A DNA stretch of 64,000 nucleotides from Catonia carolina (Eukaryota; Arthropoda; Insecta; Hemiptera; Achilidae): contig JAQMRL010000014.1 of NCBI GenBank assembly GCA_035578175.1, positions 10,375,274 to 10,439,273 on the forward strand, written 5' to 3'. Below, piece by piece: positions 1 through 13,700 of the stretch; position 1 is the stretch's first letter, and each line of letters opens with the position of its first letter. Below the pieces are notes generated by a model. That model saw nothing but the letters and a program-made list of their open reading frames with translations. It made no database searches and was not told the DNA's origin. A program made the translations under genes and the position numbers.

Positions 1-84
1 ATGTTTGTTATGCGTTAGCTGGAAGGACAGGTCCCAGGTGTGCTAATAAAAATAGGTAGGCCTAGTAGGCGTACCAAGTTACAA

Positions 85-625
85 CGCGGCAACACGGTTA
101 ACCTTCTTCCACCCCCGTAGCATCAACTATTTTTTATATATTTAAAAAATCTACCGAGTAACTGGTCAATCGCTGTTCCATAATATTAATGATTTGTATT
201 CATTTTTTTGTACTGAATAAAATAATTTCTCGAAATTGCCGAATGAATGAGCGGTTACGGAGTTAACAGGGGTTTAGAATTTTGCTAATAACTCAAAATT
301 TAAATTTGCTACAAACCTGAAATTTCGTACGTACAATAACGACATATCATTCATATTTTGGCGAAATCTCAAATAAATCGGTCGAGCGGTGTTTCAGTTA
401 TAAGCATCTAAATATATCCGATCTGTTGTAGCAAGAAAAAAACCGGCTCTTATTTTCTTCTCATCCTGATATCGCAATATTAATAAACGCTAAAAATATG
501 AAACTGACATAATATAACAACGCAGATTGAAATTAGCTAAATTTTGGTGTATAGAATGTTAATATTGATCAAGCGGTTTTGAAGAAACAAGGCTCCAAAC
601 TCGGGTATCTGTAATAAAGAAATCA
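85..625 (+). repeat. Foldback-family arm (FB1 type), copy upstream of the receptor
   Basis: About 540 bases that recur, diverged, at 16262-16866. It shares motifs with the arms of the large palindrome at 42705-43852: the GAGCGGTTACGGAGTTAAC region, the GAAATTTCGTACG region and an ending like GGGTATCTGTAATAAAG. It carries no ORF. Confidence 0.6.
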
Positions 626-628
626 ACA

Positions 629-779
629 GTAGTGTCTTTTACACCTTTACTCTTCTGTTCTTAAATGCTTTAGTCATATAATTAGCTGACCATGTGATAA
701 GAAACAGAACTATATTTTGTAAACGTGAAACTACCACACCGAGTGCAAATAATTTAACACTCCACCTGTCTGTTATGGG
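629..779 (-). repeat. R3 interspersed repeat, 5' fragment
   Basis: Reverse complement of the first ~150 bases of the R3 family (full copies at 27603, 33211, 34966 and 58073). It ends 60 bases before the first receptor exon. Confidence 0.7.
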
Positions 780-841
780 TATAATTTTGATTACAATTTT
801 TGTTAAAACCTATTTGTTTTTTATTGTTACTTTAATTTTAG

Positions 842-1731
842 ATTGACAATGATGAGTTATCGTCAGAAGTTGTACAGAAAGTTCGAATGATATTACAGAA
901 CTTGGGAGTGAATTTTAAAAATGAACATAAAAGTATAAAGTTAATTTCAATTCTCTGTTTATTAATGTTTACATTATTATTGTCAGTATTACAAATGATA
1001 AATATGTGGCAAAATATTGATAAAAGAATTTTAGCAATGGAAGATATCGATTTGGCATTTGTGATTGCAATTATAACCACTGAATATTCATTTGCTCCTG
1101 GAAAAGTTAATAGTTTATTAACAATAACTGAGAATAATTATTATAATGATATAATAAAAAATATTAAATTACAAAACGAAAATATTGCTTTAGATATATT
1201 CAGATACATGAAAACCAATATTAAATTAGAAACAATTTTTCTAAACAAAATACAATTGGTAATCAAAATCATGGTGTTTAATTTGACAATATTACCAGCT
1301 CTTCAGACATTGTATTACATAATAACAAATGATTATAAATATATAAAATTTGAAAATTTATACTTACCGTTTGAAGTTAATTATATACAGTTTAAAAATG
1401 TATTCATTACATATATAATAATGTACATTCTGCAAGTAATAGTATTTATATGGATTTACTTAATATGTCAATGCATGTATATGTCACTTTTCTTGCCGAC
1501 TAAAAAAATTATTTCTGAAATGCATATATTTACATTATTACTTAATGATGTTATGAATTCCTACGGTTCAAAAAACAAAATTTATAATTTTCAAGTAGAA
1601 TCAAAATTTAAAGAATATGAAAGAAATGTATTTCTCAGAACGAATATGAAATATTTGTTTAAATTTCATCAACATATTATCAGGCATGGTTTTTTATTAA
1701 TTTTTGTACTTATATTTAGTTTAATTAACGT
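842..1731 (+). CDS. Odorant receptor exon 1 (N-terminal, TM1-TM4 region)
   Basis: The frame is open from 842 to a TGA at 1733. The donor chosen is GT|GTGATT after position 1731, which leaves phase 2 and joins to the G at 14806 to rebuild a valine codon. The resulting junction, with a His-Gln near residue 260, an F-S pair and then a serine pair, matches OR spacing. Hydrophobic stretches lie near residues 20-45, 120-145, 170-195 and 265-285 counted from 887. The most likely start is the ATG at 887 or an upstream exon spliced at 842. A weaker donor inside the H-H-G codons near 1698 does not give the right phase. Confidence 0.8.
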
Positions 1732-4700
1732 GTGATTCAGGTGTATGTGGAAGGAACCACATCTCATGCGGTTCATTTTCAAGTAGTTTCAATCGCTTAT
1801 ACAGTCGAACTTCCATTTAATGCTCGCCTTCCACTGCAAAAGGGTAATGAGCATGAAATAGCTGAGCGAAACGAAGTAAAATAGTTTTGTCCTTCCACTA
1901 CGAAAGATTTTTAGAGAAAAGAGTATTTGCCTTCCACTGTCAGTAGGTTCCAAACTGGGTAGCTGAGTGAGCTAGACGAGAAATGAGATGGGTGAGGTTG
2001 ATGCTTCCATTACCAGCGGACTGTGCAAGGCAGCCAGTTCGTCTTTATTGTCAAGCCAGCCAATCACTGGATCGAGCAAGTCGTGGTTAGTTTCTAGTGA
2101 GTTTTTCTTGTTTGTTTGTTTCTAGTAATGTCAGACGATTCAAGTGACGATGACTACATAAATACAATAAGTAAATACTTGTTACTCTATAGTAATCATA
2201 AGAAAAATACGCTAACAAACCACGATTTTAGATGAGCAACCATATTAGAGAGAGACCTGTCAAAGGTGATTTACTACGAATATTCTACCATTTACAATAT
2301 AAATATTTCAAAAATTATTTCAGAGTCAGTAGAAAACAATTTGAATAATTACTATCACTTGTAAAAAAGTTATAAAGAAACAGGATACGAACTTTAGAAA
2401 AGCTATTTCACTAATAGAAAAATTTGCTGTCAAGTGAAAACTGATGGGAAGTGAAGCGGACTCCGTTCCAAACTAGCATTGCAGAGCATGACACAGCCGC
2501 CCCTTTTTGCTCGCCCAGTCCGCTCCGCTTATTCATCTATTGGTGGAAGCACTTCTACGAGATTCGGTGTTGCGAGTCGAACGGAGCCCTTCCGAAATCC
2601 GCTCACTCTTTTTATAGTGGAAGCATTTACATGACGTTAAACCATTGCGAGTTAAACTGAGACCGCTCCGCTTGCAGTGGAAGGCGGGCTTAACGAGGAT
2701 CTATTTAACGAATTTTTCTATTTAACGAACTTCGGTGCCATCCCCTAGTACTACTTTCATAGGGTTATTTACTTCTTTTAACGAACAAATATTTCTGTAT
2801 TACGAACTAGTGACTGTAGATAAAGGCGTAGCTTAGTGACCTAGATCATAGCACAGAGCCAAGTGACTTTCGTTAATTGTATCCTGCGTTGTCACGTTGT
2901 GGTCCCGCTGTAGATTACAGACAAACAAAAAGTCAGCTGGAGTTCGGTGGAACAAAGTGTGACTTAGCGAAGGGGCAACATCACAACCGATCTTGGCTGT
3001 TATTGGCTAGATCTCTTCTGCAGTCTTTAGTTCGTTGGAGTATAGATGTATTCACGGTTACTTTACTAGACGGTAGGGATCATCAACAGTATGCGCAGTG
3101 ACAAGCCCCGCCCCCTTTCGTCATCTGGTCCCCAGCGACAGCCGACGCACGATGCTTACGGTTTCGGTTTGTGATGTTTACAAGTCTTAAGGAGAGGCTG
3201 TACTTTTGTATCCTGCCAATGTTAAATTTGCTATTTTTAGGAACATTTTTCATAAAATTGGTAAAAGATAGGGAAATTAAACTTTACACACTATAATCGG
3301 GTTTCTTCTCGAGCTACTGACATTTTATAAATTTAATCTTTGGACCATATCATTTTTTACTTTCTCTTGCCTATATGTATATATAGGAAGGAAAGTATTG
3401 TTTTCATGTCGATTTTTCGAAATCGAGTTTTCACCGGATCTATACGTTTTCAGACCCCCTGAACCCAAAAAACATGTTTTTAGCGATTGGTCTGTGTGTG
3501 TGTGTGTGTGTGTGTGTGTCTGTGTGTGAACAGAATATCTCAAGAACGGAACATCGTACGAACTTGAAACTTAAAACTTAAGTTACATACCACTACCGGA
3601 CCCGACACGAACATTTTCATCAAAATCGGTCAACCGGAAGTAGTAGTTTATTCGTATAATTTTTCACTTTTTTGCGATTTTCTCAAAAACTGGTCCTACG
3701 ATTTTTTTTAAAATCGCCTGGTTTACTACATTTTTTATGCTCTACAAGATAGGGTAGGCGCCATGTTTGCTGAAATTCTGCGTAAGGCTGTTTTTACGTA
3801 AAAACATTTTCTTTTTAAGATTGCGGCTTTAATATGCATTTTAGCGCAAAACGTTATATACGAAAAGTTGTAGAGAATGTAAAATTCTACAACTTTTGTT
3901 TCAAACATTTTTTTGTATAACGCTTAGTTTAGCGGTAATTTGCAATTTTCTGTTTTTTTCTCACGAAAACATGAGAAAAATTGATTTTTTAAACATTTCG
4001 GCCTTAGTATGCATTTTACGACAAAAGTGTATATAATTAAATTTATAGAAAATTAAAGATCTACAACTATTATTCACAGCATTTTTCTCTACAGAGCCTA
4101 GTTTAGCATGAAAGATAGATTTTCCGTATTTTTAAGGCAAACTGAGATCGATTTTCATTTTGCGTCTTTCACTCATGATTAAAATTAGGTTATGTTTTTG
4201 AGGTTAGTTTTTTGTTTATTTCTTATGGTTTATTACTAATGTTAGGTTTATTGTTAATTATTTTCACTGGCAAGAGAAAGTTGTGTGAGTGTTTCACACC
4301 AGATTTTTTTTTAATTACGAATAACATAACATTTTTACAAATTGTTTTCTACGTGTTTTGCGTATTAATTACTAATTTTTTGAGCACATGAAGAAGTCAT
4401 AAAAATATCGGTATATGTGGCTATACAAGATAATTAACGGGTAAAAATTTCAGCCTGGTAGGTTTATTGGTTTCTGAGAAAAATGTACCTTAGTGTTAAA
4501 AATCTAAATTTACGGGAAAAGGTAAGAAACAAGAAGGTACATAATACACAAACAAGTAAATTTCCCATCAACAGTTGTTTAGAAAGCTGAACCAACAGCT
4601 GAGAATATTAAAAACCGTGATGTAGATATTTTAAAAACTAAAATTCTCTTTGCACTAAAACTAGCAGTATAAAACCATTACTAACAAATATTATTTCTTC

Positions 4701-7700
4701 GTAACATGATAATTTTTCTGTGTAAATCTGATAAAAATTTCATTTTTTCATTAAAAAAAATTGTTTTTTGACGTACCTAGTTTAATGTTTTTCTAGTCGA
4801 TCTAGGCCTAAACTATTGAAAAACATATAAAACCAAAAATCGAAATTTTGATTTAAAACCATCGTGCAATCTCCATTTAATACGGTCTGTATTACTTTAC
4901 TAGCTTCAATAATGGTGTGTTGTGCGATTACCGGGTGTTCTAATCACGATAGACACCAAAAGGAGTTGGGCATTATAAGTTTCAACGTTTTCCAAAGGCC
5001 AGTGAAAATAGATTGAAGTGGATAAATGCTTGCAAGCGGGCCGATTCATTTTCTGCTGAGATTATAATGTTTAGCATACGACGAATCGGATTATGTACGC
5101 GATTTAAAGTCCAAGTTGCTACATCTTTCAAAAAATTAAAAAAACGTGTTCTAAAGACGAATTTAGTCTCACATTTAAATTTGCCGATTTGTATTGCCGT
5201 TCTACGTCTGGTAAACCTGACTTGTAGTGAACGTAAAATTCGAGCAGAGAAGTGATACGCTTGTAAGGAAGTTTATGATATATATTTAACTCGTCATCCA
5301 GTTACAACACAGGCAATTCACAAAATGAAAGGATAGCCGTAGAGGAAGGAAGACCTCGTTTTAATGAAGAACCCGCCAAATTTAAATGTGGCGCAGTAAG
5401 AGGAAACAGATCTCTTAAAACGTGAAAACGCAGAATTAAAAGAAGAAAACAAGTTACTTAGAGAAAAACTTCAGGCCGCAAACGAAGAATTATTAAAATT
5501 AAAATATGTTTCCCGTGTAAACATACCTGAACAGCTATTTTTACTTTCTCTTGCCTATATAAATAAATAGGAAGGAAAGTAGACTATTGTTTTCATGTCG
5601 ATTTTTAGAAATCGAGTTTTCACCGGATCTACACGTTTTCAGACCCCCTGAACCCTAACATGTTTTTAGCGATTGGTCTGTGTGTGTGTGAACAGAATAT
5701 CTCAAGAACGGAATATCGTACTAGTCTTCTACGTTAACCTAGCGTCGTCAACGCGCATGTTGGGGGGAAGAGTTTGCCACTAACGGGAGATATTGTGCGT
5801 GAGGGTGGGGAGTCACCGTGCAACGTACAACTGTACTCAATGTTAGTTAAAAAAATAGATAAATTTATTTGCTTCCAATCAACATAAAATATAACAAGTA
5901 TTTTAAAATAATAATTACAAAGTTTTAAAATTCTTTAAAACACTTTAAAATAATTAAAATCCTTTTATTAAAATCTTTCTTGATTAAAATTGTTGTTGTG
6001 TTTTTTTAGTTCCTTTTATTAAAAATTGTAAAGAATGTCTTCTCCTTTAAAAGTTTTAAGATGGAATAAAATTCAACAATTCGTTTTTATTTTTCAATTA
6101 AGTTTTCTTTTTTCTTTTTTTTGTTATTACTCACATCTGGAGGTGGTAAATCATCTGACGTATGTGTTTATGTTGAGATGTTTATATATAAATGTTGACA
6201 TGTTTATATCGAGTGTGAGAAGGGTGTGCGTTTACGTGTGTGTACGAGTGTGGGTGGTTTTGTGTGAGTTTGCATAAACAGTTGTGTCACGTGAATGTTT
6301 GTGTGTATACCTTGCTCATATTACAATCTTCCCCTCCCCCGGGGAGAAATGCAAAAGCGAAAATAGAAGGGATATATGCTTAAATTGGTAAAAAAAAGGA
6401 GAGACGAGTACATAGCAGTTGTCGGCCTGAGACGGTATGTTTCATTCTTTCGGGGCCCCTTTCACAACACATTCACTCATCATGCTAACATCAGATACAC
6501 CTATTACAATCATCTCAAGCTCGAGTGTCGCAACGCACGTCATCGAAAAATATTTCTAATTGTACCCAGTTATGTAACCTTCTTAAGATTAGATATGTGT
6601 TCTTTGGATATTTCTCCCCCAACAGTCTTACGTAATAAGGCTGTAACTGGTGTGGAGAAGCCTATGATAGAAAATGGTTCTGACCATCGGTATGCCATTT
6701 TCGCACAAATATTTTTCCGTTTCGAACTTACGGGATGAGTCTTAAGCAAAACTTTATCTCCCACCAAAAACGGATTAGGGTGACGTGTAGCATTGTATCT
6801 ACGTGCCATCTCATGATGAGACTTAATTAGTTGCCGTCTAATTGTACTCATCACGTTGCTCGAACGTACGGGATTTCGATGAAGGATGTCTTGGATATTC
6901 CACGCTCTGTCCAAGGGTGTTTGAGCTGGAAAATTATGTAATATTTCGAACGGACATACACCGTGGGCTGTATGTTTCGCCATATTAAAAGCCAACTGAA
7001 ACCAAAAGAGGGATCTATCCCAGGTCGTTTGTGTAGTTGCATGATACGCAATAAGAATAGACCTGAGATTTCTGTTTAATCGTTCTGCGTGAGATGGTTG
7101 CGGGTGATAAGGAGAGAGTGTGGTCCTTTTAATGCCTAAGTTGAAACAAAAGTTTTTAAAAATTGTCGAATTAAACGTTTTGGCGTTATCGGTGACGATT
7201 AGTCGCGGAATGGAATAATTTTGAAAAATACGTTTTAATTCTTCTATGATTGAAGACGTATTTGTATTTTTTAATGAAGCTAACCATGTAAATTTTGAAA
7301 AGCTGTCTACCACAACTAGTATATATTTATATCCTTGGTTGGTTTTTGGTAGGCTGCCTACGGTATCGATAAAAAGAGCATCAAATGGTTTCGTTGGAAC
7401 CCTGGAACTGAGATTCCCCCATTTGTAATTCATTCCAGGTTTGCTTCGTTGACAAATTGTACAAGCATGCACCTTTAAAGGAATCTCTTTATATATATCT
7501 GGCCAGTAAAAATGTCGTTTTATTTTGTATATTGTTTTATCGACACCTAAGTGTCCACCTATTTCAGAATGATGAAAGTATTTAAAGACTAAATCTTTTA
7601 AAGAGTTAGGGAGAACTATTTTAACCGGTTTGTTGTGGCTGTCCTTCAGACATAGCACTCCTTTCGATAAACAAAATTTTTTATCCATCTTTCGTTTTTG

Positions 7701-10700
7701 TTGAAGGATAAAGGTATCCTGTTCTTGATGTTTCTTCATATCTGTAAAAGATAGAGGAAACTGTGACAATAAAGCGTTGATATGAGATATATCCTTTGCT
7801 GTATCGTCACTAGTGGAACTGTACATCCTAGATAACGCATCAGCAACGTTATTATCGGAACCGCGGATGTGATTAATTTTGAACTTAAAAACAGACAATC
7901 TTAGCACCCACCTAGCTAATCTGCCTAACTGTTTAGGTCTGGAAAGAAGCCAGGCTAATGCTTGGTTGTCGGTTTCTAAGAGGAATTCACGGTGTGTCAG
8001 ATAAGTTCGAAAACGATCTGTCGCAAAAACAACTGCAAGACACTCTCGTTCATACGCAGAAAATTTCCTTTCGGCCGTCGTTAATGTCTTAGAAGCGTAC
8101 GCTATGGGTCGTCTAGACCCTTCATGTTCCTGAAGCAGTACGGCTCCTAGACCTGTATCCGACGCATCTGTCTGTAAGATAAAAGTTTTAGAGAAGTCTG
8201 GTATGGCCAGTACCGGTGGATTAGCAATTGCCTGTTTGAGATCTTCAAACGCGGTTTTCTGCGAGTCTCCCCATATAAACTGATTATTTTTACGACGTAA
8301 TTTATTTAGGGGTTCAATTCGATCGGCGTAATTCTTAATAAATTTAGAAAAATAGTTAACCATGCCACAGTACCGATGTACCTGTTTCACAGACTTGGGT
8401 TCAGGATACTCTAATATTTTCTGTGTCCTAGTCAAATCTATAGAGACTCCTTTATAGGATAATGTATGTCCCAGAAATGGGATCTCGTTTGCTGCGAATG
8501 TCACCTTATCGGGATTAACGGTAATGCCGGCCTTTCGTAGAATCGACAGTACTATTCTAATATGTTTTAGGTGTTCCGGAAAACTTTTGGAGTATATTAA
8601 TATGTCATCCATATAATTGAATACAAATTTGTACTTAACATTCTTAAATATTGTGTTCATGAGGCGTGTTAGAACCTGCGCTCCAGTAGATAAACCGAAA
8701 GGTAATCTTTCGTATTCATATAAACCATCCGGAGTACAAAATGCTGTGATTTGGCGTGATTTGGGTGTTAATGGTATTTGATGGTACGCTTGAGCTAAAT
8801 CTAGTGTGCTAAACCATCTCGCACCTGAAAACCATTGGAAGGCATGATTTATGTTAGGTAAGGGTTGTGCTTCTGAGTCAATTATTAAGTTAACCGAGCG
8901 ATAATCTACGACCAAACGACTCGTACCATTGGATTTTGGAATTAGGAACGCCGGGGACGAATAAGGTGAAACACTCTCTCTTATCACTTTATCTTTTAAT
9001 AATTTTTTTATCTGATGTTTCATCTGAAGTGTTTTTATAGGGTTTAACGGATATGGTCTTGATTTAATTATTTCTTTATTTTTGAGTTTAATGTCGTATG
9101 TCAAGACATCTGTACATCCTAGTTTAGTAGTGAGTACATCTGGGAATTCGTTGCATAAATTAATAATTTTATTTTTGATGTAATTAGATTGTTCAACATT
9201 ATTAATCTGATTTGGATGTATATCCGTTAAATAAAAATTTTGATTTTTTAACCAATCAAAAGTTATTATTGATTTCATCGCGTTAAATACGGCATGCGTT
9301 GTTTTTAGAAAATGTATGCCTAATATAATATTATGTTGTATCTTCGCTAAAACCTTAAAATTTATTTTCCAAGATAACTTTTCTAATTTAATTTTGACCC
9401 AAACTTGTTTATTTATTTCTAAGGGAAACTTGTCAGCTGTAAGACAAATAGCGTTAAAGTTTTCCTCCTTTATAATTGCCTTTTTATTTTTTAAAAGATT
9501 ATACAATTTTTGACTGATAATATTGTGTGTTGAACCACAATCAATAAGAGCATTAAAGATATCATTTTTAATTTTTATTGCTAAAGTCTTTAACGCGTAA
9601 TTACAGCTTGATTTTTGTTTACCTATTTTTAAATGTTTGTTTACATTATTTTCACAAATACAAACCATATGTTTATGTTGTTCGTACTTGTGTGAAATTA
9701 GTTTTTTGAAATACGGTAATTCCCCTTTTGTTTCCAAAGTTTACAATTTCTTTTAGTGTGTCCCAATTTGTTACAATAAAAACACTTCAGAGTTGTGAGC
9801 GATGTTTGTGATGTGGTGTTGTTAAACGTTGTTTCTTTTAAGGTGTTTTGTCTAACCTGAATAGGTACCGCGGTATTTGTTGTATTTAGATTATTTGTAG
9901 TATTCATACTTGATGAACCAAGATCATTAAGAGTTCTGGCGTAAACTCTTTCATAAACATAAGCATCTAGTTTATTAAAGTCCTGTAAATTATTGGGTTT
10001 ACCAATTATGCCTATGTGTGTGGCATACATTTCATTTAAACCGGTCAAAATCACATTAATTAGCTCACCTTCTGTTAAATCTAGTCTTAATACATCATGA
10101 TTTTTCTAAAATTACTTTCATGTATTCCGCAAGGGTCTCCGTTTGTGACTGGTTTCGGTATAATAATTTTAATTTTAATATTTCTTTCATCTTTGGTGTA
10201 ATTAATTTATTTACTAAATCTCGATGAAATTGATCGAAATTATGGTTATTTCTAATAGAGTTTTCAAAAATTTGTTCTGTGAAACCGGCCATAAACGGAG
10301 TTAACAACACCAGGGGCAAGTCAACTGCATAACGTTTCTGTATCTGTTTAATAATTTTAATATTTCGTACTAATGTGTCAATGTCGCGACCATCAGTAAT
10401 AGTTAAATTTTTTAATTCATTTTCTATTGGATTTGCAATTTTTGTCCAATTAAAGTTCAATTCACGTTGAAAACACAAGGGATTATTGTTACCTACTGCA
10501 TTCGGTATTAAAATGTCAGGAACATCGTTTCTAAGAACGGGACTTTGTATTGCCGGATTATTTATAAAGTCATAATTAAGAATCCCTTGTCTTTGATTAG
10601 GTAAAGGATTATCATTTAAATATGCCTCTTCCGGATTTAAATTTTGTTCGAAATTGGGTCTAGCTTCGATATTACGTAACTCATTTGCTTTCCAAATATC

Positions 10701-13700
10701 GAGCTCCTCTCTTAAATTTTGGAAACCTACGGCCTTATCTGGTTTATTGGGTAATACAAACGTTAAAATTTTGTTAAGTCGATCGTCAAAAATTTCAGCA
10801 TTATATTTTTCTAAATCATTTAAATTTTCTGTGTTTCGTAACTTTAATAGATAATTTTGACAATCTGTTAGTTGTTTGTCAAGGTCGAATCTACGTAGTG
10901 TATTGAGATCGATTTGTCGTCCGTTATCTACTAGTTTCTGTAATCGTTGTCGTTTTTGTCTAACGTTTCCCGTTGTGATACTTTTTCGTACTCTAAGTTG
11001 AAAGTTAAGATTGGTTTCGTCTAGTCTAGCAGGATCGAGAATCAGTGCTATTTGTCTATCCATATTTATGTTGATTAATTATTGTGTATGTAACAGATGA
11101 CTTACCGGTTGACGTGAGTTTACCTTACAGATGTGAGTAGCTTATAATTTTGTCGAAATTTTAGAAGAATTATATTGTTTTTGACTATATTGAATTATAT
11201 CGTTTTCTTTGCCTTGAATTATTTGTCGACTCTTGTATTACTTTTATTAAATTTTTATTTTCTGATTATGTTCAATCCTGGTCACGGCACCATTTTTGTA
11301 CTCAATGTTAGTTAAAAAAATAGATAAATTTATTTGCTTCCAATCAACACAAAATATAACAAGTATTTTAAAATAATAATTACAAAGTTTTAAAATTCTT
11401 TAAAACACTTTAAAATAATTAAAATCCTTTTATTAAAATCTTTCTTGATTAAAATTGTTGTTGTGTTTTTTTAGTTCCTTTTATTAAAAATTGTGAAGAA
11501 TGTCTTCTCCTTTAAAAGTTTTAAGATGGAATAAAATTCAACAATTCGTTTTTATTTTTCAATTAAATTTTCTTTTTTCTTTTTTTTGTTATTACTCACA
11601 TCTGGAGGTGGTAAATCATCTGACGTATGTGTTTATGTTGAGATGTTTATATATAAATGTTGACATGTTTATATCGAGTGTGAGAAGGGTGTGCGTTTAC
11701 GTGTGTGTACGAGTGTGGGTGGTTTTGTGTGAGTTTGCATAAACAGTTGTGTCACGTGAATGTTTGTGTGTATACCTTGCTCATATTACACAACTAGCGC
11801 TATCGCAGGAGACACGTGTGTGAAGACGCACGCACGCTCAAGTGCCTTTGCGCATTTATCAAATGAAAATGTTTGTTTTTTTCTGTTTCATCTTTTTTAG
11901 TTTATTTCAGGGTTTTAATTGTACATCACATTTATTAATTCAATACACAATTTTAAAACAACAGATACAATACAATTAGCATTATAATTATACTTAATAA
12001 TACATTTATTATTAAACCTATTTTTTAAAACAATATTTATGGTAATGGCTGTATACCTTCTAAATCTTCTTCATCAGTGTCTGACTCGGAATTATCAGCA
12101 CTGTCATCACTACTGCTGTCAAGCGCAATAATCATTTCGTCTGCCATCAAGTCTGCTGCCCTGTCAGATTCGAAAAACTCATTTTCTGTTTTACGAACAT
12201 GGTCACAGCAGTTCTTCCAAAATTCCGGAGTCAATTCCTCAAACTTTTTATTTACCATATCTCTCACGTCATTTATTGTGTTGCCAATATTACAAGCCGC
12301 TATGTCGTTTTTTACTCTTGCCCATATTAATTCGATCGGGTTGAGTTCTGGATGATATGGCGGCAATCTTAATACGCTGTGTCCGTGTTCTTCCATTATT
12401 TTATCAAAGTAAAATTCTGCTAAACGGGGTTTGTTTAATTTTACTAGCTCGTATAATTCCGAATTAAACATACTAGCACAACATGGAATATTTCTTAATC
12501 TCAACCAGTCCAGTAATATGTCCTTTCTGCTGTTCGAATTTGGTGCTGGAGACAATATTTTGTTGTGGTATGGTGCATTGTCAATAACTAGAACAGAATG
12601 TGCAGGAAGATTCGGAATAAGCTGCGTTTTCAACCATTTCTCGTAATTCTGTGCATTCATATCGTTGTGATAATCCCCTGTTTTCTGCCCAGATTAAAAA
12701 ATCAGCAAGGCACCAGTCACTCCTCCATTCTCATTCCCAGCATGTGCAATTATTAGTCTCGATCCTTTTGATATGTTTTTCTTATAACCATTACTTGTGC
12801 CATCAGTCCATGCGAATGGTTTACCGTGGGTGGAATGGATATACGACTCGTCGGAATAAATAATCGGGCGTCCCTCTTCTCGATAAATTTTAATTTTTTT
12901 CAGAAACATGATACGTTTGAATCTGATGTCGTGCTTTTCAATTAAAATTTTACGATTGTCTTCAGTTCTTTTCCACTTGAAACCCATGTTGTTCAAAATT
13001 TTCCGCAATGTTTCTATACAAACGTTGAGTCCTAGTTCAGGATTTTGTGTTTTCAAGGTGGATAAGACTTTCCCCAAAGTTGGTAGTTGTTGATAATTTT
13101 TGTGAAAATTATAAACGATATTCCTCAAAGCAGACTTCTGAAAACTATCAAGATTTGTTTTCTTTATTTTCCGGTCTCGAGTTTTTCCTGGTGTACTAAA
13201 TGTGTCATTTGCCCCTAATTTATTCGATTCCGTGATAACTTTTCTTATTGTGTGTACCGATTTCCACAGAGATTAGCCACGCGCTTGTGAATATCGGAAC
13301 GTTGCATTTCAGGGTTTTCTGCTGAAATATTACTAAATACATTCATGATTATGCATTTACTCTGGCTTTTAAGAGCAATCCCTGCTCCCAAACGGCGTGC
13401 AGATCTTGGCTGAGGCATTATATAAATAGAAGTGTAAAGTATTAAAAAATACTGTTTTAATAATAGTATTGAAAAATACTGTTTCAGATATAGTATTGAA
13501 AAATACTGTTTAAATAATAGTATTGAAAAATACTGTTTCAGATATAGTATTGAAAAATACTGTTTAAATAATATAGTATTGAAAAATACTGTTTCAGATA
13601 ATATAGTATTAAAAAATACTGTTTAAATACCAGTCACTAAGCTGACTTCACTAGTAAGCACAGAACGATGCGACTGATCCACTTCTACGTATTGCATCGA

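Larger units (their letters stand above)
5832..11790 (-). mobile_element. Ty3/Gypsy LTR retrotransposon, young insertion
   Basis: Two 494-base LTRs (5832-6325 and 11297-11790) start TGTACTCAATG and end CATATTACA. By eye they differ at only three positions, which points to a recent insertion. The 4-base duplication CAAC lies at 5828-5831 and 11791-11794. The element reads on the minus strand: primer-binding site 11276-11292, gag, pol, then a purine-rich tract beside the 3' LTR (6326-6345). There is no env and no chromodomain. Gag is broken by a frameshift and pol is open. Confidence 0.93.

Noticed and set aside
2877..3101. 74-codon frame near possible Tigger-like ends
   Set aside because: No similarity to a transposase, and inverted ends could not be paired.
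6035..6277. 80-codon open frame, twin at 11500-11742
   Set aside because: Both are the same LTR sequence of the Ty3 element, with no protein family.
13438..13628. CRISPR-like array
   Set aside because: The genome is eukaryotic, and the spacers are 9-14 bases of only two alternating types.
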